From: Actinomycetota bacterium
Lineage (GTDB): Bacteria; Actinomycetota; Acidimicrobiia; Acidimicrobiales; Ilumatobacteraceae
DNA: 64,000 nucleotides
Reading direction: 5' to 3'
Assembly: GCA_029978335.1 (NCBI GenBank)
Contig: JAPOJQ010000002.1
Location: forward strand, 62,001 to 126,000
A program made the position numbers and the translations under genes. Positions 26,458-35,735 of this stretch are shown one piece after another. Below the pieces are notes generated by a model, which worked only from the letters and a program-made list of their open reading frames with translations, had not been told where the DNA came from and did no database searches. Position 1 is the stretch's first letter. The number at the start of each line of letters is the position of its first letter.

Positions 26458-28255
26458 ACGCGAGGCCGTCGAACGTGCCGCTTGTTCGCCATGACTCGAG
26501 ATAATCAAAGTAGGCAGCCGGACCCTCAACGAACGCCGCTCCATTGAGTTGCTGATCCTCACCGAGCGGCTTGCCTTCGTTGTTGTAGTAACCCGGCGTG
26601 CAATCGGGCGAGCCAATGACCGAGCCCTGGCGGGGCTGAATGCGCACCAGCCAGGCGGCTTCGGCCTCCGAGGTCACCTCCACCTTTTCGGCATCGCAGG
26701 CACCGGCATGGGCGACCACTGCAGCGATGGCATCAGCTGACTCGACGTAGTTGTGTGGCACATTCGAGATGAGGTTGGCCGCCTGCGCAAAGCCGAGGAT
26801 GAACAGGTTCGGGAATCCGTGCACATGCGTGCCATGCAGCGAGCGCATTCCACGCGACCAGTACTCGCTGAGGGTGACACCATCGCGTCCCGCGATCTCG
26901 AAACCCGATCGGCGTGACAAATCCGTGCCAACCTCGAATCCTGACGCCAACACGATCACGTCCAGTGGGAAGTGCTCGCCGTTCACCCACGCTCCGTGCG
27001 CATCAACTCGCTCGACCCCTCGGCCGTTGGTATCGACGAGGTGCACATTGGGGCGATTGAACGTTTGGAGGTACTCGTCGTGAAAGCACGGACGTTTACA
27101 CAGCTGCCGGTACCACGGCTTCAGCGCCTCAGCGGTGGCCCGATCCGTCACGATGGCATCGACCCGTGCCCGAATCTCCTCCATCTTTTCGTCATCGCTC
27201 TCCTCATACGCAGCGAGCGATGTCTCGGGACCAAACGCTTCTCCCGCTTGAATCCGAGCCACCACACGGTCACGAATGCGCTGCGAAATATCGGTCCAGC
27301 CATCCATGACCAAGTCCTCGTCGGCAAAACCACCGGTCTGCAAGATGGTGAAATTGCGGAGCCACCGACGCTGCCAGCCCGGTTCAAGCGAAGCAAACCA
27401 CTCAGGATCGATCGGATGATTATTGCGAATGTCAATCGACGATGGCGTGCGCTGGAACACGAACAGTTCGCCGCTATCCCGACCGAGGTGCGGGATGCAC
27501 TGCACACCCGTTGCCCCCGTTCCGATGATGCCAACGCGTCGATCTGCCAGCGCCGTCATCGGCGAACCGTCGGGACTTCCACCGGTCACCGAGTACTCCC
27601 AGCGACTCGTATGGAAGATGCTGCCGGCAAAGTCCTCGAGTCCCGGCACGGCAGGCAACTTTGGTCGGTGCAGCGGACCAGTGCCGGTGGCCACGAATTT
27701 GGCACGGAACTCGTCACCGCGATCGGTTGAGATCACCCAGCGCGACGAGGTCTCGTCCCAGCGAACGTCGGTCACACCGGTGGATAACAGCGACTGCTCG
27801 TAGAGGTTGAACGTGGTGGCGATGCGACGCGCATGAGCGAAGATCTCATGCGCAGGGACGTACTTGGCTGACGGCACCGTGCCGGTCTCTTCGAGTAACG
27901 GCAGATAGATCATCGCAGCCGTGTCACACATTGCTCCCGGGTACCGGTTCCAGTACCAGACCCCACCGACATCGCCGGCTGCATCGATCAACCGAACGTC
28001 GCGGACACCCGATTGTCGCAACCGTGCCGCCGTGACCAAACCAGAGAACCCCGCACCGATGATGGCAACGGTCACCTCATCGTGCACGGAGGATCGCTCA
28101 ACGCCCGTGGTGTACGGATCATCGAGCAGCTGCGCAAATCTGCCGGTGGGTTGCAGGTATTGGTCGTTGCCATCAGCACGGAGTCGCTTGTCGCGCTCTG
28201 CCCGGTAGCGCTCCCGAAGTTCTGCTCGACGCTCATCAGTCACGTTCATTGTCAT
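26450..28255 (-). CDS. Flavin-dependent Baeyer-Villiger-type monooxygenase
   Basis: 601 aa. FAD site AIIGAGFSGLVTAARL (GAGFSG, residues 67-72), DVGGVWYWNRYPGAMCD near 97, the Baeyer-Villiger fingerprint FAGSIFHTSRW at 209-219 and the NADPH site VGIIGTGATGVQ near 241. Inserts oxygen next to a ketone using NADPH and O2; cyclic or steroid ketones are typical substrates but cannot be assigned. The roughly 60-residue N-terminal extension is normal for phenylacetone/steroid monooxygenase-type members. It starts one base after the stop of a small zinc-finger-like gene. Confidence 0.93.
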   Translation of the reverse strand: MTMNVTDERRAELRERYRAERDKRLRADGNDQYLQPTGRFAQLLDDPYTTGVERSSVHDEVTVAIIGAGFSGLVTAARLRQSGVRDVRLIDAAGDVGGVWYWNRYPGAMCDTAAMIYLPLLEETGTVPSAKYVPAHEIFAHARRIATTFNLYEQSLLSTGVTDVRWDETSSRWVISTDRGDEFRAKFVATGTGPLHRPKLPAVPGLEDFAGSIFHTSRWEYSVTGGSPDGSPMTALADRRVGIIGTGATGVQCIPHLGRDSGELFVFQRTPSSIDIRNNHPIDPEWFASLEPGWQRRWLRNFTILQTGGFADEDLVMDGWTDISQRIRDRVVARIQAGEAFGPETSLAAYEESDDEKMEEIRARVDAIVTDRATAEALKPWYRQLCKRPCFHDEYLQTFNRPNVHLVDTNGRGVERVDAHGAWVNGEHFPLDVIVLASGFEVGTDLSRRSGFEIAGRDGVTLSEYWSRGMRSLHGTHVHGFPNLFILGFAQAANLISNVPHNYVESADAIAAVVAHAGACDAEKVEVTSEAEAAWLVRIQPRQGSVIGSPDCTPGYYNNEGKPLGEDQQLNGAAFVEGPAAYFDYLESWRTSGTFDGLAFS

Positions 28256-28256
28256 G

Positions 28257-28448
28257 TCATCGTCCCTTCGGGATCAGATAAACGGGCACACCTCGTTGTG
28301 GTCGGGTGGACAGCGCCGCCGAATCGATCACGCAGCCTTCGTGCATGAACCGGTCGCCCCGCGCAATCACCCCATCGGGCGCGCAGCCATTGTCCACGTC
28401 GATGCGTCCCCCACACCCAAGACACCTGGCCGATGCTGCCATCAACAA
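28257..28448 (-). CDS. Small zinc-ribbon-like protein
   Basis: 63 aa (or 61 from the second ATG at 28442). ARCLGCGGRIDVDNGCAPDGVIARGDRFMHEGC has CxxC plus a later His-x-x-Cys, a plausible single zinc site. No known family recognised. Its stop is one base before the monooxygenase start and its start is 21 bases after the stop of the pentapeptide gene, so the three read as one transcript, which is why I believe it is real. Confidence 0.58.
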   Translation of the reverse strand: MLMAASARCLGCGGRIDVDNGCAPDGVIARGDRFMHEGCVIDSAALSTRPQRGVPVYLIPKGR

Positions 28449-28469
28449 CGACCCACTCGTGAGCGCTGA

Positions 28470-28997
28470 CTAGCCACCGACCACCGTTCCATCAGGCAAG
28501 GTGGTGCCGTCGAGTACCGCACCTTCGAGCACCAACTCCTCATCGTTTGCTCCCGAGAGGTCGGCTCCCGATAGATCGGCTCCGGTGAAGTCGGCATAGC
28601 GAAGGTCAGCTCCTGAGAAATTCGCGCCAACCAGCACCGCATCAGTGAAGTCGGCGTCAAAAAACTGCGCGTTCGAGAAGTCACCACCGGAGAGGTTGGC
28701 TCCAGCGAGTCGAGATTGATAGAAGCGTGCGCCACTCGCATCAACATCCACCATGATCGCTCCAATGAGCACACTCCGATAGAACTCGGAACCTGACACG
28801 TGTGCTCCGGCGAGATCCTCGCCAGTGAGATTCGCGTACGAACAGTTTGCGTTTGGCTCGATGCGACACCCGTTGACCGTCCGTGGCGACAGGAACATCT
28901 GATCAACCACAATCCACACGACGAGTGCGATCGCTGCGACGATCGAACCGATGATCCAACGGCGAACAAGCGGGGAGAAACGTGGAGGGGGTGCCAC
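28470..28997 (-). CDS. Membrane-anchored pentapeptide repeat protein
   Basis: 175 aa. One N-terminal membrane segment (RWIIGSIVAAIALVVWIVVDQMF), then from about residue 50 a run of A(D/N)LxG pentapeptides (CSYANLTGEDLAGAHVSG ... LVGANFSGADLRYADFTGADLSGADLSGAN), which fold into a right-handed quadrilateral beta-helix. The helix probably faces outside. Some pentapeptide proteins mimic DNA and protect gyrase, but an external anchored form makes that unlikely here. Confidence 0.87.
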   Translation of the reverse strand: MAPPPRFSPLVRRWIIGSIVAAIALVVWIVVDQMFLSPRTVNGCRIEPNANCSYANLTGEDLAGAHVSGSEFYRSVLIGAIMVDVDASGARFYQSRLAGANLSGGDFSNAQFFDADFTDAVLVGANFSGADLRYADFTGADLSGADLSGANDEELVLEGAVLDGTTLPDGTVVGG

Positions 28998-29018
28998 GGA
29001 TCTGAACCTAGTCGGGGA

Positions 29019-30011
29019 TCAGTTCGATACCGCGACCGAACCCACGAACGATGCCGTCAACTCGATCGAGGTCAGGCGGTCCTCCACCCGTGGCGACGAA
29101 TGAGCGAGCACCAATTCGTCAACTCCTGCGTGACGGGCGAACTCGGCAAGGTATGCCGCAACCTCTGAGGGCGTTCCCACCGCCGAATAGTGCATCATCT
29201 GCAAGAGATTGCGCCCCTGGGGCGATGCGAGCACCTGATCTGCCTGCTCATCGCTATACGACACGCCCTTGGGGACAATCAACGCCACACGCTCACGAGC
29301 CGCCGCATGGAACTGCCGAAGCGCCGCATCGGCATCATGATCACAGATCACATTGACCGCCGCCATTGCCCACGGCTGTTGGCAGTCACCCGACGGCTGG
29401 AACTCGGACCGGTAGAGCGAGATCGCCTCGACCAATGCAGATGGCGCAAAGTGTGAGGCAAACGCGTAGGGCATACCGAGCCGAGCCGCGAGACGCGCCC
29501 CATAGAGCGATGAACCAAGAACAAAGATCGGCACATTGGTGCCAGCGCCCGGGATTGCCGTGACACCATCGCCTCGCTCCACCCCAGCGAGCAGGTCACG
29601 CAACTCACGCACGTCGTCGTCAAAGGTGTCGGCGGCACGATGGTCGCGGCGCATCGCCCGCATCGTCACCTGATCACTGCCCGGTGCCCGTCCAACGCCG
29701 AGTTCAATACGACCAGGATGCAACGTGGCGAGCGTTCCAAATTGCTCGGCGATCACCAACGGCGCATGGTTCGGCAGCATGACACCACCAGCACCAAGGC
29801 GAATCGTTGAGGTATGCGCAGCAACATGAGCGATCAAGACTGCGGGGGCCGACGACGCAACGGTCGCAAGGTTGTGATGCTCGGCATACCAGACACGCTC
29901 ATAGCCGCAGTGCTCAGCCAACTGAGCGGTTGCGACGCACGCTGTCAGACCATCCGACACCGATGTCCCACGAGGCACCCGTGCAAGGTCAAGAATCGAC
30001 GTTGCGTACAT
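29019..30011 (-). CDS. LLM-class flavin-dependent oxidoreductase
   Basis: 330 aa from ATG 30011 ([12 protein letters not shown]); six codons shorter than the track. A TIM-barrel luciferase-like fold: [72 protein letters not shown] and [29 protein letters not shown]. This subgroup (MsnO8-like) is annotated as FMN- or F420-dependent monooxygenases of unknown substrate. Its 5' side faces the rhodanese gene. Confidence 0.92.
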   Translation of the reverse strand: MYATSILDLARVPRGTSVSDGLTACVATAQLAEHCGYERVWYAEHHNLATVASSAPAVLIAHVAAHTSTIRLGAGGVMLPNHAPLVIAEQFGTLATLHPGRIELGVGRAPGSDQVTMRAMRRDHRAADTFDDDVRELRDLLAGVERGDGVTAIPGAGTNVPIFVLGSSLYGARLAARLGMPYAFASHFAPSALVEAISLYRSEFQPSGDCQQPWAMAAVNVICDHDADAALRQFHAAARERVALIVPKGVSYSDEQADQVLASPQGRNLLQMMHYSAVGTPSEVAAYLAEFARHAGVDELVLAHSSPRVEDRLTSIELTASFVGSVAVSN

Positions 30012-30071
30012 ATAGCCACAGTCTTGCACGGGTCGCTCTCAACCTCCGAGCGATGCAACTACCGTTCCCGC

Positions 30072-30923
30072 ATGGCCCTCATCGGTGTCGACGAACTCGC
30101 TGCTCGGATTGAGCGAGGCGACCCCAACCTTGTGATCTGCGATGTTCGGTTTGACCTCATGGATCATGACCGTGGACGCCGCGACTTCGACCATGGGCAC
30201 CTACCCGGAGCGACCTACGTCGATCTGCATCAACAGCTCGCCGTGCACGACGGCACTTCCCCCACGGGCGGCGGTCGACATCCGTTACCCACCACCCAGC
30301 GTTTCGCGAGCACGATCGGTGCACTCGGTATCGCACCGGACAGTTTCGTGGTCGCCTACGACGATGCAGGCGGCGCGATAGCGGCTCGGCTGTGGTGGAT
30401 GCTGCGGGCCATCGGCCATGAACATGTCGCCGTGCTCGACGGTGGGGTTCACGCGTGGACACGTCATGGATATGCACTAACGACGGAGGTCATGCAACGC
30501 GAGCCCGTCGCACGCAGCGTGCCCGACTCGTGGCCTGGAGTCGTTTCCGCCGATGAGGTGGTTGAGGCGATTGCCGCAGGTCGAACGGTGATCGATGCCC
30601 GCGCACCCGAGCGCTACCGGGGTGAGGTCGAACCCCTTGATCCGCGCGCAGGTCATATTCCAGGGGCCCGGAACCTTCATCACGTGGCGAATCTTGACGC
30701 CGATGGGCTGCACCGCCCCATCGCTGAACTTCGCGACCGGTTCAGCGAGATCGACGGCGGTAACCAACCGATCGTCTATTGCGGCAGTGGTGTGACGGCA
30801 TGCCACAACCTGCTCGTCATGTGCGTGCTCGGCATCGCTGAGCCTGGCGAGGCGTTGCTGTATCCCGGCTCGTGGAGCGAATGGTCCCGTGCCGATCATC
30901 GACCCATCGCAACGGGTACCTGA
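30072..30923 (+). CDS. sseA: Thiosulfate/3-mercaptopyruvate sulfurtransferase (tandem rhodanese)
   Basis: 283 aa from ATG 30072; the track start lies inside the divergent gene. Two rhodanese domains: an inactive N-terminal one (VICDVRFDLMDHDRGRRDFDHGHLPGATYVDL) and a C-terminal one with Cys237 in IVYCGSGVTACHNLL. CGSGVTA is the thiosulfate/mercaptopyruvate sulfurtransferase active loop. Moves sulfane sulfur to cyanide or thiol acceptors. Its end overlaps the region upstream of the baeRF3 gene. Confidence 0.9.
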   Translation: MALIGVDELAARIERGDPNLVICDVRFDLMDHDRGRRDFDHGHLPGATYVDLHQQLAVHDGTSPTGGGRHPLPTTQRFASTIGALGIAPDSFVVAYDDAGGAIAARLWWMLRAIGHEHVAVLDGGVHAWTRHGYALTTEVMQREPVARSVPDSWPGVVSADEVVEAIAAGRTVIDARAPERYRGEVEPLDPRAGHIPGARNLHHVANLDADGLHRPIAELRDRFSEIDGGNQPIVYCGSGVTACHNLLVMCVLGIAEPGEALLYPGSWSEWSRADHRPIATGT

Positions 30924-30975
30924 CACACGACAGATTCACCTATCGAGACACAAGGGTCGGCTTTACGGTGTCGAC

Positions 30976-32145
30976 GTGCGGCTGTCCGACTCGATCCATG
31001 CCGATCCCCTGAGCGTTGCCGACATTCAACGAGTCGCGCAGTGGAGCGCGCCGGTCATCACCCTCGTGGCCCCCATCGACCGACATGGCATCCGGCAGCC
31101 GGCAGGGTCCGCGCGGCTGAGAGCCCTGATCAGCCGTGCCCATCGAGCGCTCGACGCCGCTCGTATCGCCGGCGTCCCCCTCGGTCGGACCACGCATGAC
31201 GCACTCATCGACCAACTTGAGCAGCTGCGCCAAGCCGAGGCCATGTGGCGACACCATCATGGATCGATCCTCATCACCATTGCACCCAATGGCTGTTACG
31301 TCGGTTGGACGACCGCCGATGTCGACGAGGGCGTCGATCTCAGCATGCTCCCCCACCTTCGACTCTTACTCTCCAGCGTCGAACCCCAACCGGCATACAA
31401 CGTGCTGGATCTCGCGCTACATCGCGTTCGATTGCGCGGTACCCGCGCCGGAACGCTCATTGATCTGCCTCTCGGAGATACACCAACATCAATCGACGAT
31501 GCGCTCCGCTACGAGGACCACGAGCGACAACTCACCAATCACACAGCAGGCACTAGTGGCGGACACGACATGCGCTTCCACGGGCACGGCGTTGGTGATG
31601 AGGTCGACGCCGAACGTGTTGAACGTTTCATTCGATCAGTTGGCCATGGGATCACCGAGTCGTTGCGACACCAGGGCCGTGATCACCTCCCGCTCATTGT
31701 GCGATCCGTCGCCGAGCATCTTCCGGTGCTGCGTTCGGTCAGCTCCCTTCCGGTGGTCAGCGATCCTGAACTGCTTGGTTCACCACCCGAACACGATGAC
31801 ACCGCCGATCTCGCCAACCGCGCCCGCCGCGTGGTTCTCAACACAACGCCGCCACTAGGGGGCGACGCCATCGAGCGATTCCTGCAACGTCGCGGCACTG
31901 GCACGACCGCCGAGGGGGCCGCGGCATGTGCTGCTGCGAGCCGCATCGGCGCTATCGATACGTTGCTCATCGAACGCCTCACCGCACTGGACCCACGATC
32001 GGCTCTCAGCGACTCACTCGAGGTCGCCACTGACGAGATCGACGACGCCATTCATCAGACATGGCTCCATGGCGGCGACGTGACCGTGATCGATGAACAC
32101 CGCCTCGGTGACGTCACCGAATGCGCCGCTCTGCTTCGGTACTGA
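30976..32145 (+). CDS. baeRF3-domain protein (bacterial release-factor-like)
   Basis: 389 aa from GTG 30976; the track start at 30889 overlaps the rhodanese gene. DALRYEDHERQLTNHT, followed by DMRFHGHGVGDEVDAERVERFIRSVGHGI and LPLIVRSVAEHLPVLRSVS, matches the bacterial archaeo-eukaryotic release factor family 3 layout: an N-terminal region, then an eRF1 domain 2/3-like core. Family members are thought to act at ribosomes or tRNA, but no biochemical role is firmly set. A GGQ hydrolysis motif is not seen. Confidence 0.72.
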   Translation: MRLSDSIHADPLSVADIQRVAQWSAPVITLVAPIDRHGIRQPAGSARLRALISRAHRALDAARIAGVPLGRTTHDALIDQLEQLRQAEAMWRHHHGSILITIAPNGCYVGWTTADVDEGVDLSMLPHLRLLLSSVEPQPAYNVLDLALHRVRLRGTRAGTLIDLPLGDTPTSIDDALRYEDHERQLTNHTAGTSGGHDMRFHGHGVGDEVDAERVERFIRSVGHGITESLRHQGRDHLPLIVRSVAEHLPVLRSVSSLPVVSDPELLGSPPEHDDTADLANRARRVVLNTTPPLGGDAIERFLQRRGTGTTAEGAAACAAASRIGAIDTLLIERLTALDPRSALSDSLEVATDEIDDAIHQTWLHGGDVTVIDEHRLGDVTECAALLRY

Positions 32146-32184
32146 TCTGGGAATAGCTCGTCGTCGTTGTAGGTTCGAGGCACC

Positions 32185-32439
32185 ATGACGACTCCCCCAA
32201 CGATGTATGGCGCGCAATGGTGCAAAGACTGCCGCCGTTCCAAGGCGCTGCTCGACACCTTGGGCATCGACTACGTCAATGTCGATCTTGAACTCGAACC
32301 AGACAGGGTCGACGAAGCGCGGGCAATTGCCGGCCGAAAGAACATCCCAGTCATCGTCTTTGACGACGGCACGGTCCTCGTTGAGCCGAGCGACGCTGAG
32401 CTTGAAGCTGCACTGACCGACCACGGCCTGCGACCGTAG
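32185..32439 (+). CDS. Glutaredoxin-like protein (CKDC)
   Basis: 84 aa. TMYGAQWCKDCRRSKALLDTLGIDYVNVDLE has a CxxC redox site (CKDC, Cys13 and Cys16), and RKNIPVIVFDDGTVLVEPSD carries the cis-proline loop. This resembles actinobacterial mycoredoxin/NrdH-type glutaredoxins. Could reduce protein disulfides or mycothiol mixed disulfides; which pathway is open. Confidence 0.88.
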   Translation: MTTPPTMYGAQWCKDCRRSKALLDTLGIDYVNVDLELEPDRVDEARAIAGRKNIPVIVFDDGTVLVEPSDAELEAALTDHGLRP

Positions 32440-32445
32440 ACATAC

Positions 32446-33423
32446 TCAGCTCAACCGGTCGGCAATGGCGGTGTAGAGCGGGATGCCAAGTGCGAGGTTG
32501 AACGGAAACGTGACCCCGAGCGCAATGCCAAGCGACAGCCCAGGGTCGGCATCGGGAAGAGCTGTCCGAACCGCGGCTGGCGCAGCGATGTAGCTCGCGC
32601 TGGCCGCCATGGCGCCGAGCACCGCAGCGCCGCCAATCGAGAGGCTGACCAGCGAGCCGGCAACGACGGCGACCGAGCCGAATACGACTGGCAGAACGAT
32701 CCCAGCTGCAATCACCGCTGGTCGAATCGATCGTGACGCACGCAGTCGCGCGGCGGCGGTCGCGCCCATGTCAAGCAAGAAGAGGACGAGAATCCCGGTG
32801 AACAGATCGACAAAGAATGGCTCGACACGAGCAAAAGAGGCATCCGATGCCACCGCACCAATGACCAGTCCGCCAACGAGGAGCAACACACTCCTCCCCG
32901 CCATCACTTCGTGCAAGGTGGAGCGCCAGCTTGCTCCCGCCCGTCGCCCGACAAGGAGGAGCGCGACGATGATGCCCGGGATTTCGAGCAGGGCAACGAG
33001 CGATGCCATGAAGCCTTCAACCCCAAAGCCTGCCTCGGTGGCAAAGACGTCGGCAGCGGTAAAGGTCACTACCGACACCGAGCCGAAGTGGGCGGCGAAT
33101 GAACCGGCGTTGCTCGTGTCAAGACGGAGCAGGCGCCGGGCAACAGCGAAGGTCACGATCGGCGTACTGATGCCAATGACGAGCGTCACGAGGGCTGGGC
33201 CAGCGAGTTGATCAAGCCCCGCCGAGCGAAGTGCAACTCCGCCTTTCAATCCGATGGCAAGCAGCAGGTACGACGCAAGCCACGTGTGGATTGGGTCGGG
33301 CAGTCGGAGGTCGCTGCGCATCACTACAGCGAGTGCCCCGAGGGCGAAGGCGAGCACCGGCGGGCTGGTGAGATTGGTCAGCGCAAGTTCAAGTCCGTTC
33401 ACAAGTTCGACAATATACGACAT
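32446..33423 (-). CDS. SbtA-type sodium-dependent bicarbonate transporter
   Basis: 325 aa with about ten membrane segments: LTSPPVLAFALGALAVVMRSDLRLPDPI at the start, GLKGGVALRSAGLD, GSVSVVTFTAADVFATEAG (with the conserved GS-V-F element) and ASASYIAAPAAVRTALPDADPGLSLGIALGVTFPFN at the end. Family members are Na+/bicarbonate symporters regulated by SbtB; no sbtB-like gene is next to it. The start codon lies inside a long palindrome shared with the divergent winged-helix gene; GTG 33402 is an alternative start. Confidence 0.88.
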   Translation of the reverse strand: MSYIVELVNGLELALTNLTSPPVLAFALGALAVVMRSDLRLPDPIHTWLASYLLLAIGLKGGVALRSAGLDQLAGPALVTLVIGISTPIVTFAVARRLLRLDTSNAGSFAAHFGSVSVVTFTAADVFATEAGFGVEGFMASLVALLEIPGIIVALLLVGRRAGASWRSTLHEVMAGRSVLLLVGGLVIGAVASDASFARVEPFFVDLFTGILVLFLLDMGATAAARLRASRSIRPAVIAAGIVLPVVFGSVAVVAGSLVSLSIGGAAVLGAMAASASYIAAPAAVRTALPDADPGLSLGIALGVTFPFNLALGIPLYTAIADRLS

Positions 33424-33438
33424 ATTTGTCGTGTATTG
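33411..33438. promoter_or_regulatory. 12-4-12 palindrome between sbtA-like and winged-helix genes
   Basis: CAATATACGACA, a TATT spacer, then TGTCGTGTATTG: arms match at 11 of 12 positions. It covers the first codons and start of the sbtA-like gene and lies 36 bases upstream of the regulator start, an apt autoregulatory operator. Confidence 0.65.
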
Positions 33439-33473
33439 CTTGTCGTGCTACCGACGTCGTAATATTCCGGTCG

Positions 33474-33803
33474 ATGACATCCAACGCCCACACCACTCGC
33501 GCCGACTCAGCACCGGGTATTGGCTGGACCTTCCTCACCAACCACGCACACATCCTGCTCGCCATTTCCGCTGAACCCGACCTGCGCATCCGCGACGTCG
33601 CAGAACGCGTGGGTATCACCGAACGGGCCGCCCAGCGCATCGTCGCTGACCTCGTGGAATCCGGCTACATCGAGGCGCGCCGCGAAGGCCGCCGCAACCA
33701 CTACAGCATCCACCCCGAACAACCGCTCCGCCACCCGGCCGAACAACACCATCAAATCGGTGAGCTCCTCACGGTGCTCGCACATCGCCGACACGGCGAA
33801 TGA
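33474..33803 (+). CDS. Winged helix-turn-helix regulator
   Basis: 109 aa from ATG 33474. FLTNHAHILLAISAEPDLRIRDVAERVGITERAAQRIVADLVESGYIEARREGRRNHYSI is a clear winged helix of the MarR/ArsR-like class, with recognition helix ERAAQRIVADL and wing RREGRRNHY. No sensor cysteines are visible. Faces the bicarbonate transporter across a strong palindrome, so it probably represses it and itself. Confidence 0.87.
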   Translation: MTSNAHTTRADSAPGIGWTFLTNHAHILLAISAEPDLRIRDVAERVGITERAAQRIVADLVESGYIEARREGRRNHYSIHPEQPLRHPAEQHHQIGELLTVLAHRRHGE

Positions 33804-33811
33804 GGACGACC

Positions 33812-34192
33812 TCAGCGAACCGCGAGCAGGTCAACCACAAACACGAGCGTCTCACCCGGGGCAATCACGCCGCCAGCACCACGATCCCCATAACCCAAGT
33901 GCGGCGGAATCGTGAGGCGACGCCGACCGCCGACACGCATACCTGACACGCCTTGGTCCCAACCTGCAATGACGTGACCTGCGCCAAGCGGAAAATCAAA
34001 GGGCATCCCGCGATTCCACGACGCATCAAACTCCGCACCGGTGCTCCACGAGACGCCGGCGTAATGCACGACGACCGTCGCACCTGGCATCGCCGGGTCA
34101 CCGTCGCCGACAACCTCATCGACGATGCCGAGATCGGTAGGCGGATCACCCTCAGGGATCTCGATCACTGGTCGGGAACGATCGTTTGACAT
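33812..34192 (-). CDS. FKBP-type peptidyl-prolyl isomerase
   Basis: 126 aa. VVVHYAGVSWSTGAEFDASWNRGMPFDFPLGAGHVIAGWDQGVSGMRVGGRRRLTIPPHLGYGDRGAGGVIAPGETLVFVVDLL is an intact FKBP domain with the substrate-pocket Tyr, Phe, Trp and Tyr residues. No signal peptide or trigger-factor domain, so cytoplasmic folding catalyst. Confidence 0.94.
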   Translation of the reverse strand: MSNDRSRPVIEIPEGDPPTDLGIVDEVVGDGDPAMPGATVVVHYAGVSWSTGAEFDASWNRGMPFDFPLGAGHVIAGWDQGVSGMRVGGRRRLTIPPHLGYGDRGAGGVIAPGETLVFVVDLLAVR

Positions 34193-34201
34193 TCGGCCAC
34201 C

Positions 34202-35668
34202 TTAGCGAGCGGCCGCCGAACCCAACTCGGCACGCACGCGACTCGCCGAGCGAGCGACCAGCACAGCAACAGCAACGATCACCACACCCGAAGCAGCGAT
34301 CAACAACGGCGCCCGATCCTCACCAGGGAAGAAATGAGCAATCGACCACGGCACATACACCAACAAGCCAACAGAACCAACGAGCAACAGCAGAACACGG
34401 CCCGGCATCGTGCCAAGCACCACCGCACCGAGTGCAGTGGCAAGTCCCGCCATGGTGGCAAATGCTGTCGAGTCGCCCGCGGTGACCGCCGGGCCGACGA
34501 TCAGGCCAAGTCCACCAACTGCTCCGATCAACAACGAGTAGCGAAGGTGTAACCGGTCGACGAGCACCAACAAGACTGCACCCGAACACCACAACACCGA
34601 TCCGGTGGCTAATGCTGCATCATCAGCGAAGTGCACCGTCGCCATTGGCACCGCCTGCAACATGGCAACTGCGCCAACGATGACCAAACCGGTTGGCCCT
34701 GCACCACGCAGACGATCTGCCAGACCGACCGCGTCAATGTGATCACCTCGTCGATGGGCGACGAGGGCGCCGGTCACCACACACGCCGATGCCGACACGA
34801 CCAACAGGATCGAACCGGCACCCATCCATTCATCGGTCGCCATACCCGCGCCGGCAACGCTGATGATCGCCCCGACTGGCAGCGCCACCGCCTCGGACGG
34901 GACCGCCAGCGACAGTCCTGCGACGATGACCATCACGCCGAACACTGCCACCAGCAATCCCGACGGACCATTGCTCCACCACTGTGTGGCAGCGCACCCA
35001 ATAGCAACCGCGGCACCGCCCAACATGGTCGCCTGCTGCACCGGGCGCTCGCGCAACGCCCACAAGCCGGCACTGACCACCGTCACCGCTATGGCCACGC
35101 CGAGTGCGACCTGGGACTCCTGCCGTGCGGCATCACGTCCCATCAGGTCGTACACGATGACCCCACCCGCAACGCCAGCTGCGGCCGTGGCGACGGCCCA
35201 CAAAAACCAACGCAAGCGCAGTAAGGCCGCTTCACCAGTACCTGGCACCAAGGCCCCCGCCGTCGTCGTGAGCACCAGTCCCACGAGCGCCACTGCCAAC
35301 CTCATCCCGCCTGCCATGTCCTGCCAGTAGCGGGCAACCAGCATGACAAGCCCGACGATGCCGAGAATGCCGCCCAAATAGCCAAGTGCTTCGGCCACTA
35401 TGGGGACTCGTCTCGATGGACGTTCCGCGTGGGCGGTGACAACAGCCATCTTGTTGGCTTCAAACGCCGAAATCGCCGCCGCCTGATCTGGTGTAATTAA
35501 CCCCGCGCTCATCCACTCCTCAACGCTCGGCATGGTGACGGTCGGGGCGCTGGGGCTCGGCCCCTGCGCTGTCGAAAGCACACCGCCGCTAGGTTGACGA
35601 GATCGTCGTCGTGAGACGGCAAACAACACCGCACCGATAACCAACAGAGGGATCAATCCCTGGAACAT
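34202..35668 (-). CDS. Polytopic membrane protein (DUF2157-like)
   Basis: 488 aa. A single N-terminal segment (LIPLLVIGAVLFAVS), a cytoplasmic linker, a helical motif WMSAGLITPDQAAAISAFEAN that resembles the DUF2157 N-terminal helix pair, then about twelve membrane segments rich in Gly and Val. No catalytic motif is visible; function unknown. Starts about 70 bases before the next gene's stop. Confidence 0.78.
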   Translation of the reverse strand: MFQGLIPLLVIGAVLFAVSRRRSRQPSGGVLSTAQGPSPSAPTVTMPSVEEWMSAGLITPDQAAAISAFEANKMAVVTAHAERPSRRVPIVAEALGYLGGILGIVGLVMLVARYWQDMAGGMRLAVALVGLVLTTTAGALVPGTGEAALLRLRWFLWAVATAAAGVAGGVIVYDLMGRDAARQESQVALGVAIAVTVVSAGLWALRERPVQQATMLGGAAVAIGCAATQWWSNGPSGLLVAVFGVMVIVAGLSLAVPSEAVALPVGAIISVAGAGMATDEWMGAGSILLVVSASACVVTGALVAHRRGDHIDAVGLADRLRGAGPTGLVIVGAVAMLQAVPMATVHFADDAALATGSVLWCSGAVLLVLVDRLHLRYSLLIGAVGGLGLIVGPAVTAGDSTAFATMAGLATALGAVVLGTMPGRVLLLLVGSVGLLVYVPWSIAHFFPGEDRAPLLIAASGVVIVAVAVLVARSASRVRAELGSAAAR

Positions 35669-35735
35669 GCTGCCTCCTGAGGGTCAGCCTCGCACAAGGA
35701 CATACCTCGCAGTAGTGACGTCGGTCCCGGTGTGA

